Assembly (NCBI GenBank): GCA_017792405.1
Contig: CP051231.1
Location: forward strand, 1,676,895 to 1,740,894
Direction: 5' to 3'
Source: Oceanicola sp.
GTDB lineage: Bacteria > Pseudomonadota > Alphaproteobacteria > Rhodobacterales > Rhodobacteraceae
DNA: 64,000 nt
The position numbers were made by a program, and so were the translations under genes. Below, one piece after another: positions 42,572 to 51,004 of this stretch (the first letter of the stretch is position 1; each line of letters begins with the position of its first letter). Under the pieces are notes generated by a model. It had not been told where the DNA came from. It saw only the letters and a program-made list of their open reading frames with translations, and ran no database searches.

Positions 42572-43792
42572 CTAGACCTTCTTCAGTGCCAGCACCGCGT
42601 TCAGCCCGCCGAAGGCGAAGGCGTTGGAGAGGACGACATCGACCTTGGCGTCGCGGGCCTCGTTGGGCACCACGTCGAGCGCGCATTCCGGGTCCGGCTC
42701 CTCGTAGCCGATGGTGGGGGCGATCACCCCGTCGCGCAGGGCCATGATGCAGGCCAGAAGCTCCACCGCACCGGTGCCGCCGATCAGGTGGCCGTGCATC
42801 GATTTGGTGGAGGAGATCATCAGCTTGTCGGCGTGGGAGCCGAAGACATCGGCCACCACGGCGCATTCTGTCTTGTCGTTGGCCGCCGTGCCAGTGCCGT
42901 GGGCGTTGATGTAGCCGACCTCGGCGGGGTTGATCCCGCCGTCGCGGAGCGCGCCGCGCACCGCACGTGCCGCGCCCTGCTTGGAGGGCATGACGATATC
43001 GGCGGCATCGGACGACATGGCGAAGCCCACCACTTCGGCGAGGATATCGGCGCCGCGCGCGCGGGCGTGGCCCATCTCTTCGAAGACGAAGACCGCCGCG
43101 CCCTCGCCCTGCACCATGCCGTTGCGGTTGGCGGAGAACGGGCGGCAGGCGTCCTTGCTCATCACCCGCAGCCCCTCCCAGGCCTTAACCCCGCCGAAGC
43201 TGAGCATCGCCTCGGCCCCGCCGGTGACCATGGCGCGGCTGGCGCCGGAGCGGACCATGTGGAAGGCCTGCCCCATCGCGTGGTTGGAGGAGGCGCAGGC
43301 GGTGGAGACCGAATAGCTCGGGCCCTTGAGGTTGTACTCCATGCTGACGTGGGAGGCGGCGGCGTTGTTCATCAGCTTAGGCACGACGAAGGGGTGGACC
43401 CGGTTCTTCCCCTCTTCATAGACGGTGCGGTAGTTCTCATCCCAAGTGTTCACCCCGCCGCCAGCGGTGCCGAAGATTGCGCCTGCCTCATCGGCGAGCA
43501 GCCCGTGAAACTCCAGCCCCGACTGGGCCAGAGCCTCCTTGGCAGCCAGCATGGTGAACTGGGTGAAGCGGTCGTAGAGCGCGATCTGCTGGCGGTTGAA
43601 GAACTCTTCGGGATCGAAGCCGCGCCCCTGCCCGCCGATCTGCACCGAAAGGCGCTCCACGTCGCGGACATTGATGGTGTCGATCCCGCAGCGGCCCTCG
43701 GCCATGGCGGTGAAGGTTTCGGGCACGCTCTTGCCGAGCGCATTGATCGTGCCCATGCCGGTGATCACGACGCGGTTCATGGCTCGGGGCAT
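42572..43792 (-). CDS. beta-ketoacyl-ACP synthase (FabF-type)
   Basis: A 406-residue condensing enzyme. The catalytic triad is intact: Cys in SVSTACASSNHAMGQA, His in INAHGTGTAANDKTE and His in STKSMHGHLIGGTGAVE. It extends acyl-ACP chains with malonyl-ACP. Because it lies 32 bp after a dedicated acyl carrier protein gene and in the lpxD operon, it probably serves a specialised fatty acid, perhaps for lipid A, rather than bulk synthesis (inference). Start at 43792; an ATG four codons later is an alternative. Confidence 0.92.
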   Translation of the reverse strand: MPRAMNRVVITGMGTINALGKSVPETFTAMAEGRCGIDTINVRDVERLSVQIGGQGRGFDPEEFFNRQQIALYDRFTQFTMLAAKEALAQSGLEFHGLLADEAGAIFGTAGGGVNTWDENYRTVYEEGKNRVHPFVVPKLMNNAAASHVSMEYNLKGPSYSVSTACASSNHAMGQAFHMVRSGASRAMVTGGAEAMLSFGGVKAWEGLRVMSKDACRPFSANRNGMVQGEGAAVFVFEEMGHARARGADILAEVVGFAMSSDAADIVMPSKQGAARAVRGALRDGGINPAEVGYINAHGTGTAANDKTECAVVADVFGSHADKLMISSTKSMHGHLIGGTGAVELLACIMALRDGVIAPTIGYEEPDPECALDVVPNEARDAKVDVVLSNAFAFGGLNAVLALKKV

Positions 43793-43824
43793 CGGGCCTG
43801 CCTTTCGGGGTCTTGCTGCGGCCG

Positions 43825-44088
43825 TCAGGCCTGTTCTTTCACCAACCCTTCGACGGCCTCGACGATGGCCGCCACCGAGGAGATATCGAAATCGCTCTCG
43901 GAGGGTTCGTTGGCGTTGAAGGGCACCTGAATGTCGAAGGCCTCTTCGATGGCGAAGATGCTCTCGACCAGCCCGAGGCTGTCGATGCCGAGGCTTTCGA
44001 GCGTGCTGTCCATCTTCACGTCCGATGGTTCGAGCACGGCCTGCTCGGCGATGATCTGGATGACCTTGGTTTTGACTGCGTCCGACAT
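43825..44088 (-). CDS. acyl carrier protein
   Basis: An 87-residue acidic carrier protein. The phosphopantetheine Ser lies in LGIDSLGLVESIFAIEEAF at about residue 37, followed by the recognition helix II. It is divergent from housekeeping AcpP (after DSL it has GLVES instead of DTVEL), which fits an auxiliary carrier such as the AcpXL-like ones that supply lipid A acyl chains. ATG 44088 is the family start; the open frame above is not family-like. Located between lpxD and the FabF-type gene. Confidence 0.9.
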   Translation of the reverse strand: MSDAVKTKVIQIIAEQAVLEPSDVKMDSTLESLGIDSLGLVESIFAIEEAFDIQVPFNANEPSESDFDISSVAAIVEAVEGLVKEQA

Positions 44089-44122
44089 ACCGCCCACCTG
44101 TCTGTTACGCCCTTGTGCCCAT

Positions 44123-45217
44123 TTATGTGCTGGGGCCGGGTTTGGAAAGCTTCTTTCGCAACTCTGTAACGTCTGCATGAAGGCGCGGCAGACGGCGCAG
44201 GCCCTTGTAGGCTTCGATGCTGGCCTTCATCTCCATCGCCGGATTTCCCAGCATCACCCGGCCCTTGGGCTGGTTGGTGCGCAGCAGCGTGCCGGCGCCT
44301 GCGATCACGTCATCGCCGATATCGAGATGGTCGGTCACGCCCGCCTGCCCGCCCAGAACCACGCGGTCGCCCAGCCGGGTGGAGCCGGCGATGCCGACCT
44401 GCCCGCAGAGCAGGCAATCGCGCCCAGTGCGGACGTTGTGACCGACCTGCACGAGGTTGTCGATCTTGGTGCCCGAGCCGATCTCGGTGGGGTGGATGGT
44501 GCCTTGGTCGATGCAGGCGTTTGCGCCGACCTCGACATCATCGCCAATGACCACGCCGCCGAGGGAGTGGATGCGGGCATAGGCCTGCTGCACCGCCTCG
44601 CCGCGCTCGCCCAGCGTGGCGCGGACGGCCTCGACTGCGCCTGCCTCGGGGGTGACGAAAGAGAAGCCATCGCCGCCGATCACCGCGCCGGGCTGGGCGA
44701 TGAAACGCTCGCCGATGGTGACGGAATGGCCGATGCGCACGCCCTCGCGGAGCAGGCAGTCGGCCCCGATCTGCGCGCCGCTGGCAATGCTCACATGGGC
44801 GGCGATGCGGGCGTTTGGGCCAATGAAGGCTCCTGCCCCGATGACAGCCAGCGGGCCGATGGCGGCGCCCTCGCCGATGATCGCGGTGTCATCCACCACG
44901 GCGGAGTGGTGGATGCCGGGGGCAATGCGCGGGCCTGCGTCTAGCATCGCGGTCAGCCCGGACATCGCGTAGCGCGGGCGCGGGGCGAAGATGACCGCGG
45001 TCAGGTTCATCGCCTGCCAGTCCGCCCCTTCCCAGACCATCGCTGCCTTGGCCGCGCCTTCTGACAGCCCGGCGGCAAATTTCGGGTCCATCGCCAGCGC
45101 AAGCGCATCGGCACCCGCGCGTGCCGGTTCGGCGGCGTGGGTCACCTCAAACGCACCATCGCCCTCGAAGCGGGCTCCGAGGGCGATGGCGATGTCTTCT
45201 ATCTTCAGGGGTGTCAC
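44123..45217 (-). CDS. lpxD: UDP-3-O-(3-hydroxyacyl)glucosamine N-acyltransferase
   Basis: A 364-residue trimeric acyltransferase that adds the second 3-hydroxyacyl chain in lipid A assembly. An N-terminal uridine-binding domain (~1-100) precedes left-handed beta-helix hexapeptide repeats (for example IGEGAAIGPLAVIGAGAFIG and IGDDVEVGANACIDQGTI). The catalytic His is in DNLVQVGHN, and a C-terminal helix closes the trimer. It begins 4 bp after the L,D-transpeptidase stop. lpxA and fabZ are not in the window, so this is a split arrangement. Confidence 0.96.
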   Translation of the reverse strand: MTPLKIEDIAIALGARFEGDGAFEVTHAAEPARAGADALALAMDPKFAAGLSEGAAKAAMVWEGADWQAMNLTAVIFAPRPRYAMSGLTAMLDAGPRIAPGIHHSAVVDDTAIIGEGAAIGPLAVIGAGAFIGPNARIAAHVSIASGAQIGADCLLREGVRIGHSVTIGERFIAQPGAVIGGDGFSFVTPEAGAVEAVRATLGERGEAVQQAYARIHSLGGVVIGDDVEVGANACIDQGTIHPTEIGSGTKIDNLVQVGHNVRTGRDCLLCGQVGIAGSTRLGDRVVLGGQAGVTDHLDIGDDVIAGAGTLLRTNQPKGRVMLGNPAMEMKASIEAYKGLRRLPRLHADVTELRKKLSKPGPST

Positions 45218-45221
45218 GGTG

Positions 45222-46853
45222 TCAGCTTTCGACTCCGCGCAGCTTCACCCCCATCTCGGCCAGCGCATTCCAGATGCGGGCGTCGCGGCCGTAGATATCG
45301 TCACGGTAGTTCATGTGACCACGGGCCTGGGTGAAGGCGGTGCGGTAGATCAGATGCACAGGCACCTGCACGTCGAGATCCACACGCGTTTCAGACCCGG
45401 TGCGCAGGCGCGACTGGAAGGCACCAACAGGATCGTCGGTCTGCCGGGCCAGCAGGGCGTAGGCAAAGTCGAACGGGTCGGCCAGCCGGATGCAGCCGTG
45501 CGAGAAGGCGCGGACATCGCGGTTGAACAGGCTCTTGGAGGGCGTGTCGTGCAGGTAGATGTTGTACTTGTTCGGGAACATGAACTTCACCAGCCCGAGC
45601 GCATTGCCGCGCGAGGGCGGCTGCTTGATGGCGAAGGGGAAGTTGCGGGCGTTGTAGGCGCGGAAGTTCACCGCGCCGCGAGGCACCACGCGGCCCCGCC
45701 GGTCGATCACCCGCAGGTGGCTGACGGCGTTGGGGTTGCGTTGCAGCAGCGGCAGATACTCCTTGGTGGCGATCGAGCGCGGCACGTTCCAGGTGGGGTT
45801 GATCACCATGTGCTCCATCGTGTCGGAGAACTCGGGCGTGCGCTGATCGGGGACGTTCTTGCCCACCACCGAGCGGGTCTCGAAGGTGACCTTGCCGTTG
45901 TCGATGATCTGGGCCTTGAAGTTGGGGATGTTCACCAGCACGTGGCGCTCGCCGCGCGGGCGGTTCAACCAGCGCTCGCGCTCCATGGCGACGATGACCG
46001 ACTCCAGCCGCGTGACCGGCGAGACGTTGAGCGCGGCGATAGTGCCCGGCCCGGCGACGCCATCGGCAGAGAGGCCATGATCGATCTGGAAGGTCTGCAC
46101 CGCGCGTTCGATCGCGGCGTCATAGCTTTGCGAGGCGGAGCGGGCGAGATAGCCCATTGCGATCAGACGGTTACGCAGGGCGACCACGGCAGGCCCCTCC
46201 TGCCCCGGCTCCAGCGCCTTGGCTTGCACCGTGGGCCCCCAGCCGCCACGGGCGACCGTTTTCTCAAGCTCCAGCTTGCCGCGCATCAGCCGCACATATT
46301 CGGGCGTGCGGGGCATGAGGCCACGGAAGAACTGCGCCGGCTCCTTGCGGGTGAACTCGGTGAGCAGCGCCTCGGGGGCGCGGCGCGGGATCTCGCGGAC
46401 AATGCCGCTATCAATCCTGCGCGGCTCGGTGGCGCCCGACTGCAGATCGCGCGCGAATTGCACCAGCATCTGCGCCGCCAGCACCTCGACCCGGCCCCGC
46501 TCGCGGGTGGAGCGGGCCTGCGCGAAGGCGGCCTTCAGCTCGGCGGGGTCGTAACGGACGGAGGGCAGCCCGTGATCATCGGCCGAGGCCAGCGCCCGCA
46601 GCAGCGCCGCGCGGCGCTCCATATCGGCCTCGCCGGTGAAGAGCGGCTGGTATTCGCGGTTGCGGTAGAAGGCCCCGATGCTCTCGTTCTCCGAGGCGAA
46701 CTCGGCCACCGCCTGCTTGAAAGCAGAGATCTGGAACTGCGAGCTGACGTCTTGCGCCGTGGCCGGAAGGCTGATGGCCGCACAGCCCAGAAAGAGGGCG
46801 GCAAGGCCTGCGCGCCCAACACGGGCGGGGCGGAACGTCATCGAAAGGGGCAT
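45222..46853 (-). CDS. L,D-transpeptidase, YcbB/LdtD type
   Basis: A 543-residue periplasmic enzyme that makes 3-3 peptidoglycan cross-links. It has a signal peptide (residues ~1-34, ending PATAQD) and an N-terminal scaffold. A peptidoglycan-binding domain lies at about 220-290 (VVALRNRLIAMGYLARS, YDAAIERAVQTFQ). The YkuD domain from about 310 has its catalytic motif HDTPSKSLFNRDVRAFSHGC plus IRL. The catalytic Cys and His are present. Start 46853 has GAGG close upstream. First gene of the ldt-lpxD-acp-fabF operon, linking wall and lipid A synthesis. Confidence 0.93.
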   Translation of the reverse strand: MPLSMTFRPARVGRAGLAALFLGCAAISLPATAQDVSSQFQISAFKQAVAEFASENESIGAFYRNREYQPLFTGEADMERRAALLRALASADDHGLPSVRYDPAELKAAFAQARSTRERGRVEVLAAQMLVQFARDLQSGATEPRRIDSGIVREIPRRAPEALLTEFTRKEPAQFFRGLMPRTPEYVRLMRGKLELEKTVARGGWGPTVQAKALEPGQEGPAVVALRNRLIAMGYLARSASQSYDAAIERAVQTFQIDHGLSADGVAGPGTIAALNVSPVTRLESVIVAMERERWLNRPRGERHVLVNIPNFKAQIIDNGKVTFETRSVVGKNVPDQRTPEFSDTMEHMVINPTWNVPRSIATKEYLPLLQRNPNAVSHLRVIDRRGRVVPRGAVNFRAYNARNFPFAIKQPPSRGNALGLVKFMFPNKYNIYLHDTPSKSLFNRDVRAFSHGCIRLADPFDFAYALLARQTDDPVGAFQSRLRTGSETRVDLDVQVPVHLIYRTAFTQARGHMNYRDDIYGRDARIWNALAEMGVKLRGVES

Positions 46854-47253
46854 AGGGTCCTCGGGACTAAGTGTTCGCTTCAATCAGGATTACCCAAGGT
46901 TTCCCGAAGCTTCCATGATTGTCGATTCACATTTGAGTCGGTTTGTGCGGAGCGGAGGGGGGCAAACTGTGCCGAATTGGCAATTAACTGTTTCTAATCA
47001 GAGCATTGCACGGCAAACCTAAGGGCTTGCGCTGTTGCGCCAAAGCCGCGCCACGGCACTGCTGAAAATTGTTCCAGATCAACGCGATCTTAAGCAAATT
47101 CCTGCTTATTTACCCCTGAAACAGGGGCGTTGCAGAATTGCGCCTTGGCCGGAGAATCGCTTTGTGGCATAGAAAACGTGCATCTGGGGATGGGATGACA
47201 ACGCGGTCAGCCGAAAAGGCGGCCAAGTGCAAGAGACGGGCACGGGGACAGGC
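46854..47253. other. 400-bp divergent promoter region (L,D-transpeptidase / DUF882 gene)
   Basis: No gene is supported. The sequence is AT-richer than flanks between 46960 and 47110. It holds a CtrA-like half pair (TTAA-CTGTTTC-TAAT near 46983) and a hairpin CCCCTG-AAA-CAGGGG at 47113-47127. Both neighbours act on peptidoglycan and diverge from here, so a shared control region is plausible. Confidence 0.45.
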
Positions 47254-47826
47254 ATGACAATCGAGACAGGCTCTTCCAAAATCTCGCGGCGCGGGTTGCT
47301 CGGAGCGTTCGCCGCTACGGCCCTCGTGGCCGCACCCACCTACACCAAGGCAGCAGGCTTCCTGCGCGGCGCCGGCGATATCCGCCGCATCCGCATGTAC
47401 AATGGCCGGACCGGCGAAAGCATGGACGCGATCTACTGGATCGAGGGCGATTACATCAAGGACAGCATCAAGGAAGTGAATTACTTCATGCGCGACTGGC
47501 GGCGCGACGAGGTGAAGGCGATCGACATTCGCACCATCGACATCATCGCCGCCGCCCATAACCTACTGGATGTGCGCGAACCCTACATGCTTCTCTCGGG
47601 CTATCGCAGCCCGGCGACCAACGCGATGCTTCGCTCGCGCTCCAGCGGCGTGGCCAAGAACTCGCTGCACCTAAAGGGCCAGGCCGCCGACCTGCGGTTG
47701 AAATCCCGCTCGGTGAATCAGGTGGCCCGGGCCGCCGAGGCCTGCCGCGCTGGCGGCGTGGGCCGCTACCACGGCTCCAACTTCGTGCATATGGATTGCG
47801 GCGTGGTCCGCAGCTGGGGCGGCTAA
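47254..47826 (+). CDS. DUF882/YcbK-type murein peptidase
   Basis: A 190-residue exported M15-like zinc peptidase. A Tat signal (SRRGLLGAFAATALVAAP, residues ~9-27) is followed by the domain with YMLLSGYRSPATN, HLKGQAADLRL and HGSNFVHMDCG. The His, Asp and His zinc ligands can be placed in the last two motifs. Related YcbK/MepK cleaves 3-3 cross-links made by L,D-transpeptidases, and the divergent neighbour is such a transpeptidase. A GTG at 47227 is an alternative start; ATG 47254 puts the twin arginine in a better position. Confidence 0.9.
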   Translation: MTIETGSSKISRRGLLGAFAATALVAAPTYTKAAGFLRGAGDIRRIRMYNGRTGESMDAIYWIEGDYIKDSIKEVNYFMRDWRRDEVKAIDIRTIDIIAAAHNLLDVREPYMLLSGYRSPATNAMLRSRSSGVAKNSLHLKGQAADLRLKSRSVNQVARAAEACRAGGVGRYHGSNFVHMDCGVVRSWGG

Positions 47827-47856
47827 GCCCCCTGCCCTCACCAGCCTGCTGAAACG

Positions 47857-47884
47857 CGCCCGGGTTTGCCTCGGGCGTTTTTTG
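47857..47884 (+). terminator. Rho-independent terminator after the DUF882 gene
   Basis: CGCCCG and CGGGCG arms (47857-47862, 47872-47877) around GGTTTGCCT, followed by six T. It begins 30 bp after the stop codon. Confidence 0.75.
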
Positions 47885-48109
47885 TTGTGGAGAACGCAGC
47901 GGCCCGTGCCTCACTCTGGCTGCGGAAGCTGCCGCGCGCTCACTGGTTGCATCCATCAGAGTTGCATCCATCAGCATGGCGCAAGTCTGTCTTGCGCGCC
48001 GCCTGCATAGGTCCGCACCCGCATTTTTGCTATCAAGGGAAGGCGTTTCAATCCGGGATTACCAGACCTCTCCCGTTGGCTCATTTCATTCAGTACAGGA
48101 GATTTCCCC

Positions 48110-48589
48110 ATGAACCGTGGCATGATTTTCGGCTCCGTCATCAACAGCGCCAAGGCGGTCGTTTATCTCAAGCAGATCACGACCGGCCACATCTCCAACG
48201 ATCTCACCCTCTGGAACCCTCAGGCCGACAACAATATTATCGGGCCCTGCTACACCAAGAACCGCGAGGCGGATGGCCAGCATCACTCGGTTTTCACCCT
48301 GCCGTTCCGCTGGGAGGCGCACAGCCTCGGCGATTTTGCGAGCCAAGCGCGGTTTCGCATTTTCGCGATGGATCAGCAGATCAATCTCACCGCCAGCGTG
48401 ACCGGTAACATCCATGTTGAGCCGGACTGGCACCGGATTCCCCTGGATATGGCTGTCGGCTGGATGAAGGGCGGGTTGATGAAGCTGGCCCGGCAAGAGC
48501 TGGCCTCGGCCATGGCCACCGCCTTCTCGCCACGCCTCGCCACCGAGCGGCTTTGGGCCCTCGGCCTCGCACGCGTGGAACTGGGCTGA
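48110..48589 (+). CDS. hypothetical protein, soluble, unknown family
   Basis: A 159-residue protein without signal peptide or membrane segment. Visible tracts are NRGMIFGSVINSAKAVVYLK, SNDLTLWNPQADNNIIGPCY, HSVFTLPFRWEAHSLGDFA and VGWMKGGLMKLARQELASAM. The middle is beta-rich and the end helical. ATG 48110 has ACAGGAGA upstream, so translation is well supported. Codon use is slightly less GC-biased than neighbours. No family recognised; its neighbours give no functional hint. Confidence 0.65.
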   Translation: MNRGMIFGSVINSAKAVVYLKQITTGHISNDLTLWNPQADNNIIGPCYTKNREADGQHHSVFTLPFRWEAHSLGDFASQARFRIFAMDQQINLTASVTGNIHVEPDWHRIPLDMAVGWMKGGLMKLARQELASAMATAFSPRLATERLWALGLARVELG

Positions 48590-48636
48590 ACATGCGGCAC
48601 GTGACACGGCGCCGGGTCTGCCCCTCACCCGCCGAG

Positions 48637-48655
48637 GTGCGCCATGAATGCGCAC
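48637..48655. repeat. 19-bp palindromic intergenic element, copy 2
   Basis: Exact copy of the element at 35506-35524 (GTGCGCCATGAATGCGCAC). It lies in the 147-bp space between the hypothetical gene and the LLM oxidoreductase gene. Confidence 0.6.
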
Positions 48656-48736
48656 GCTGGGTGCCAAGGCCGCGCCGCCGCTTGCCCGGCGCGGGCACGG
48701 CGCTAGATGCGCGGGACCACTGCAAGAGGCCCCCCG

Positions 48737-49720
48737 ATGATCCACTATTCCGTGCTCGATCTCGCCCCCGTTCCGCAGGGCGCCACCACCGCCGATTCGC
48801 TGCGCAACACGGTGGAGCTGGCCCGCCATGCCGAGGCCTTGGGCTACCGCCGCTACTGGCTGGCCGAGCACCACAACATGGTGGGCATCGCCTCTGCCGC
48901 GACCGCGGTGCTGATCGGCCATGTGGCGGGCGCGACCAAGAGCATCCGGGTTGGCTCCGGGGGCATCATGCTGCCCAACCACAGCCCGCTGATGGTGGCC
49001 GAGGCCTTCGGCACACTGGTCACGCTCTACCCCGGCCGGATCGACCTTGGCCTGGGCCGCGCGCCGGGCACCGACATGGCTACCGCCCGCGCCCTGCGGC
49101 GGGGGCTGGGCCGCGAAGATACCTTTCCGCAGGATGTGGTGGAACTGATGGGCTACCTCGCCGCGCCGGAGGAGGAGCAGCGGGTGCGGGCGGTGCCGGG
49201 CATGGGCACGCAGGTGCCGATCTGGATGCTCGGCTCCTCGCTCTTTGGCGCGCAGCTGGCCGCCCACCTCGGGCTGCCCTATGCCTTCGCCTCCCATTTC
49301 GCTCCCGGTGCGCTCGACGATGCCATTGCCACCTACCGCGCCAATTACCGGCCCTCACAGGCCCACCCCGAGCCGCATTTCATGTTGGCGGTCAATGTCT
49401 TCGCCGCCGACACGGATGCAGAAGGCACGCGGCTGCGGACCTCGATGCAGCAGGCCTTCCTCAACCTGCGGCGCGGCATGCCGGGCTACCTGCCCGCCCC
49501 GGTCGATGACATCGCCGCGCTGGCCTCCCCGCCCGAACTGGCGATGGTGGAAGAGGCATTGAAGGTGAGTGCCGTGGGCAACCGCGAGACGGTAGACGCC
49601 AAACTCCAGAGCCTGATTGCCCGCTATGCGCCCGACGAGCTGATCCTGACCGGGCAGATTCACGACCATGCCGCCCGGCTCAAGAGCTTCGGGATCGCCG
49701 CCGAGGTGCTCAGCGGCTGA
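48737..49720 (+). CDS. LLM-class flavin-dependent oxidoreductase (luciferase-like)
   Basis: A 327-residue TIM-barrel flavoprotein. It begins [20 protein letters not shown] and contains [43 protein letters not shown] and [13 protein letters not shown], the hallmark set of the group-1 family (YhbW-like). Members use FMNH2 to oxidise diverse small substrates. The substrate is unknown. ATG 48737 is the family start; the earlier frame start is not. Confidence 0.93.
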   Translation: MIHYSVLDLAPVPQGATTADSLRNTVELARHAEALGYRRYWLAEHHNMVGIASAATAVLIGHVAGATKSIRVGSGGIMLPNHSPLMVAEAFGTLVTLYPGRIDLGLGRAPGTDMATARALRRGLGREDTFPQDVVELMGYLAAPEEEQRVRAVPGMGTQVPIWMLGSSLFGAQLAAHLGLPYAFASHFAPGALDDAIATYRANYRPSQAHPEPHFMLAVNVFAADTDAEGTRLRTSMQQAFLNLRRGMPGYLPAPVDDIAALASPPELAMVEEALKVSAVGNRETVDAKLQSLIARYAPDELILTGQIHDHAARLKSFGIAAEVLSG

Positions 49721-49852
49721 TCCTGTTGCGCCCCTGCGCCGGATTAACCCAACCGTAAGCCTGCCGCGCGGAGCCGATTGGTAAGCACCGCGCCATTGGG
49801 TAGACTCAGCGCAAGCAACCGAGCCCGCAGGGGCCATGAGGAGCAGTGTGAC

Positions 49853-50860
49853 ATGCGCGTGACGTCGATCACCCCGATGAAGAACGAGGGGCCGTATATT
49901 CTGGAGTGGGTCGCCCACAACCGGGCCATCGGCCTGAACGACATGCTCGTCTTCACCAACGACTGCACCGACGGCACCGACCAGATCCTCGAACGGCTCG
50001 ACGAAATGGGGCTGGTGCGGCACATGCCGAACCCCTCAATCCTTCACACCAACCCGCGCCACCACATCATCCTGATCCGCTACATCAACGAGGTGCTCCG
50101 CCTGCGCCGCTCGGACTGGGTGACCAACCTTGATGCCGACGAGTTCGTGCGGGTGAACACCGGTGGCGGGCGGCTCGAAGATCTCTTCACCGCCCTGCCC
50201 GAGGCTCACTGCATCACCATGTCATTGCAGACCTTCGGCAACGGCGGGGTCGATGAGATTGCGCCGGGCGACAAGCTGGTGACGGAAACCTTCACCCGGC
50301 GCGGCGACAGCAGCCGCCACAGAAGCCCGGTGAAATACCTCGCCCGCGGCGACTTTCCTTGGCTGAAGTTCAACAACAACTCCCCCCAGATCGCCGAAGA
50401 AGACCTCGACCGGGTCAACTGGGTCAACGGCAATGGCACCCCGCTGCCGCGTGAGCTGATCGCTGAGCCGTTCAAGGGGATGAAAGCGGTGCACACGGGC
50501 TTCGATCTGGTCGAAGTGGCGCATTACACCATCCGCTCCTACCAGGGCTTCCTGCTTCAGCGTGACCGTGGCTCCGCCAATCCGCTGAAGGGCCAGACCG
50601 AGACGGTGCTGAACATGGAAGATGCCATGAAATACTGGCGGCGGTTCAACAGGAACGACGTGGAAGACACCAGCTTCACCGCCCTGCCCGGGTTGCGCGA
50701 CGCGGTGGACGAGCTCTTGAAGGATCCGGAGCTGAAGCGCCTGCACGAGGCGGCGCTGGCATGGCACCGCAACCGGGCGCAGGAGTTGATGCAGGTGCCC
50801 GAGTACCGCGAACTTTATGACACCATCCGAGCGCAGCACGCCGAGCAGATGGCGGGCTAG
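49853..50860 (+). CDS. glycosyltransferase family 2-like protein
   Basis: A 335-residue cytoplasmic transferase. The N-terminus SITPMKNEGPYILEWVAHNR with FTNDCTDGTDQILERLD is the nucleotide-sugar fold of the Glyco_tranf_2_4 group. The metal-binding D-x-D is in NLDADEFVRV. A His-rich LHTNPRHHIILIRYINEV tract and a long C-terminal helical part follow. It lacks the long membrane helices of synthase-type GT2. Such enzymes decorate surface polysaccharide; acceptor unknown. ATG 49853 is preceded by GAGGAGCAG. Confidence 0.85.
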   Translation: MRVTSITPMKNEGPYILEWVAHNRAIGLNDMLVFTNDCTDGTDQILERLDEMGLVRHMPNPSILHTNPRHHIILIRYINEVLRLRRSDWVTNLDADEFVRVNTGGGRLEDLFTALPEAHCITMSLQTFGNGGVDEIAPGDKLVTETFTRRGDSSRHRSPVKYLARGDFPWLKFNNNSPQIAEEDLDRVNWVNGNGTPLPRELIAEPFKGMKAVHTGFDLVEVAHYTIRSYQGFLLQRDRGSANPLKGQTETVLNMEDAMKYWRRFNRNDVEDTSFTALPGLRDAVDELLKDPELKRLHEAALAWHRNRAQELMQVPEYRELYDTIRAQHAEQMAG

Positions 50861-51004
50861 CACCGCCGCCCCGCGGTCACGCCCTCCCCTGTCCCGCGAT
50901 GCTGCCGCAGATCACGGCGCATCACGGGTTTGACATATCGCCGTCGTCATGCTCCGCTTTGGCGGCCCGAGGGCACGCAGCCGTGGCCGGTGCGTGGTGG
51001 GCAG

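Noticed and set aside
47930..47980. Tandem GTTGCATCCATCAG duplicate as a CRISPR-like or iteron repeat
   Set aside because: Only two copies, 14 bp each, with no spacers or further units; probably a simple duplication.
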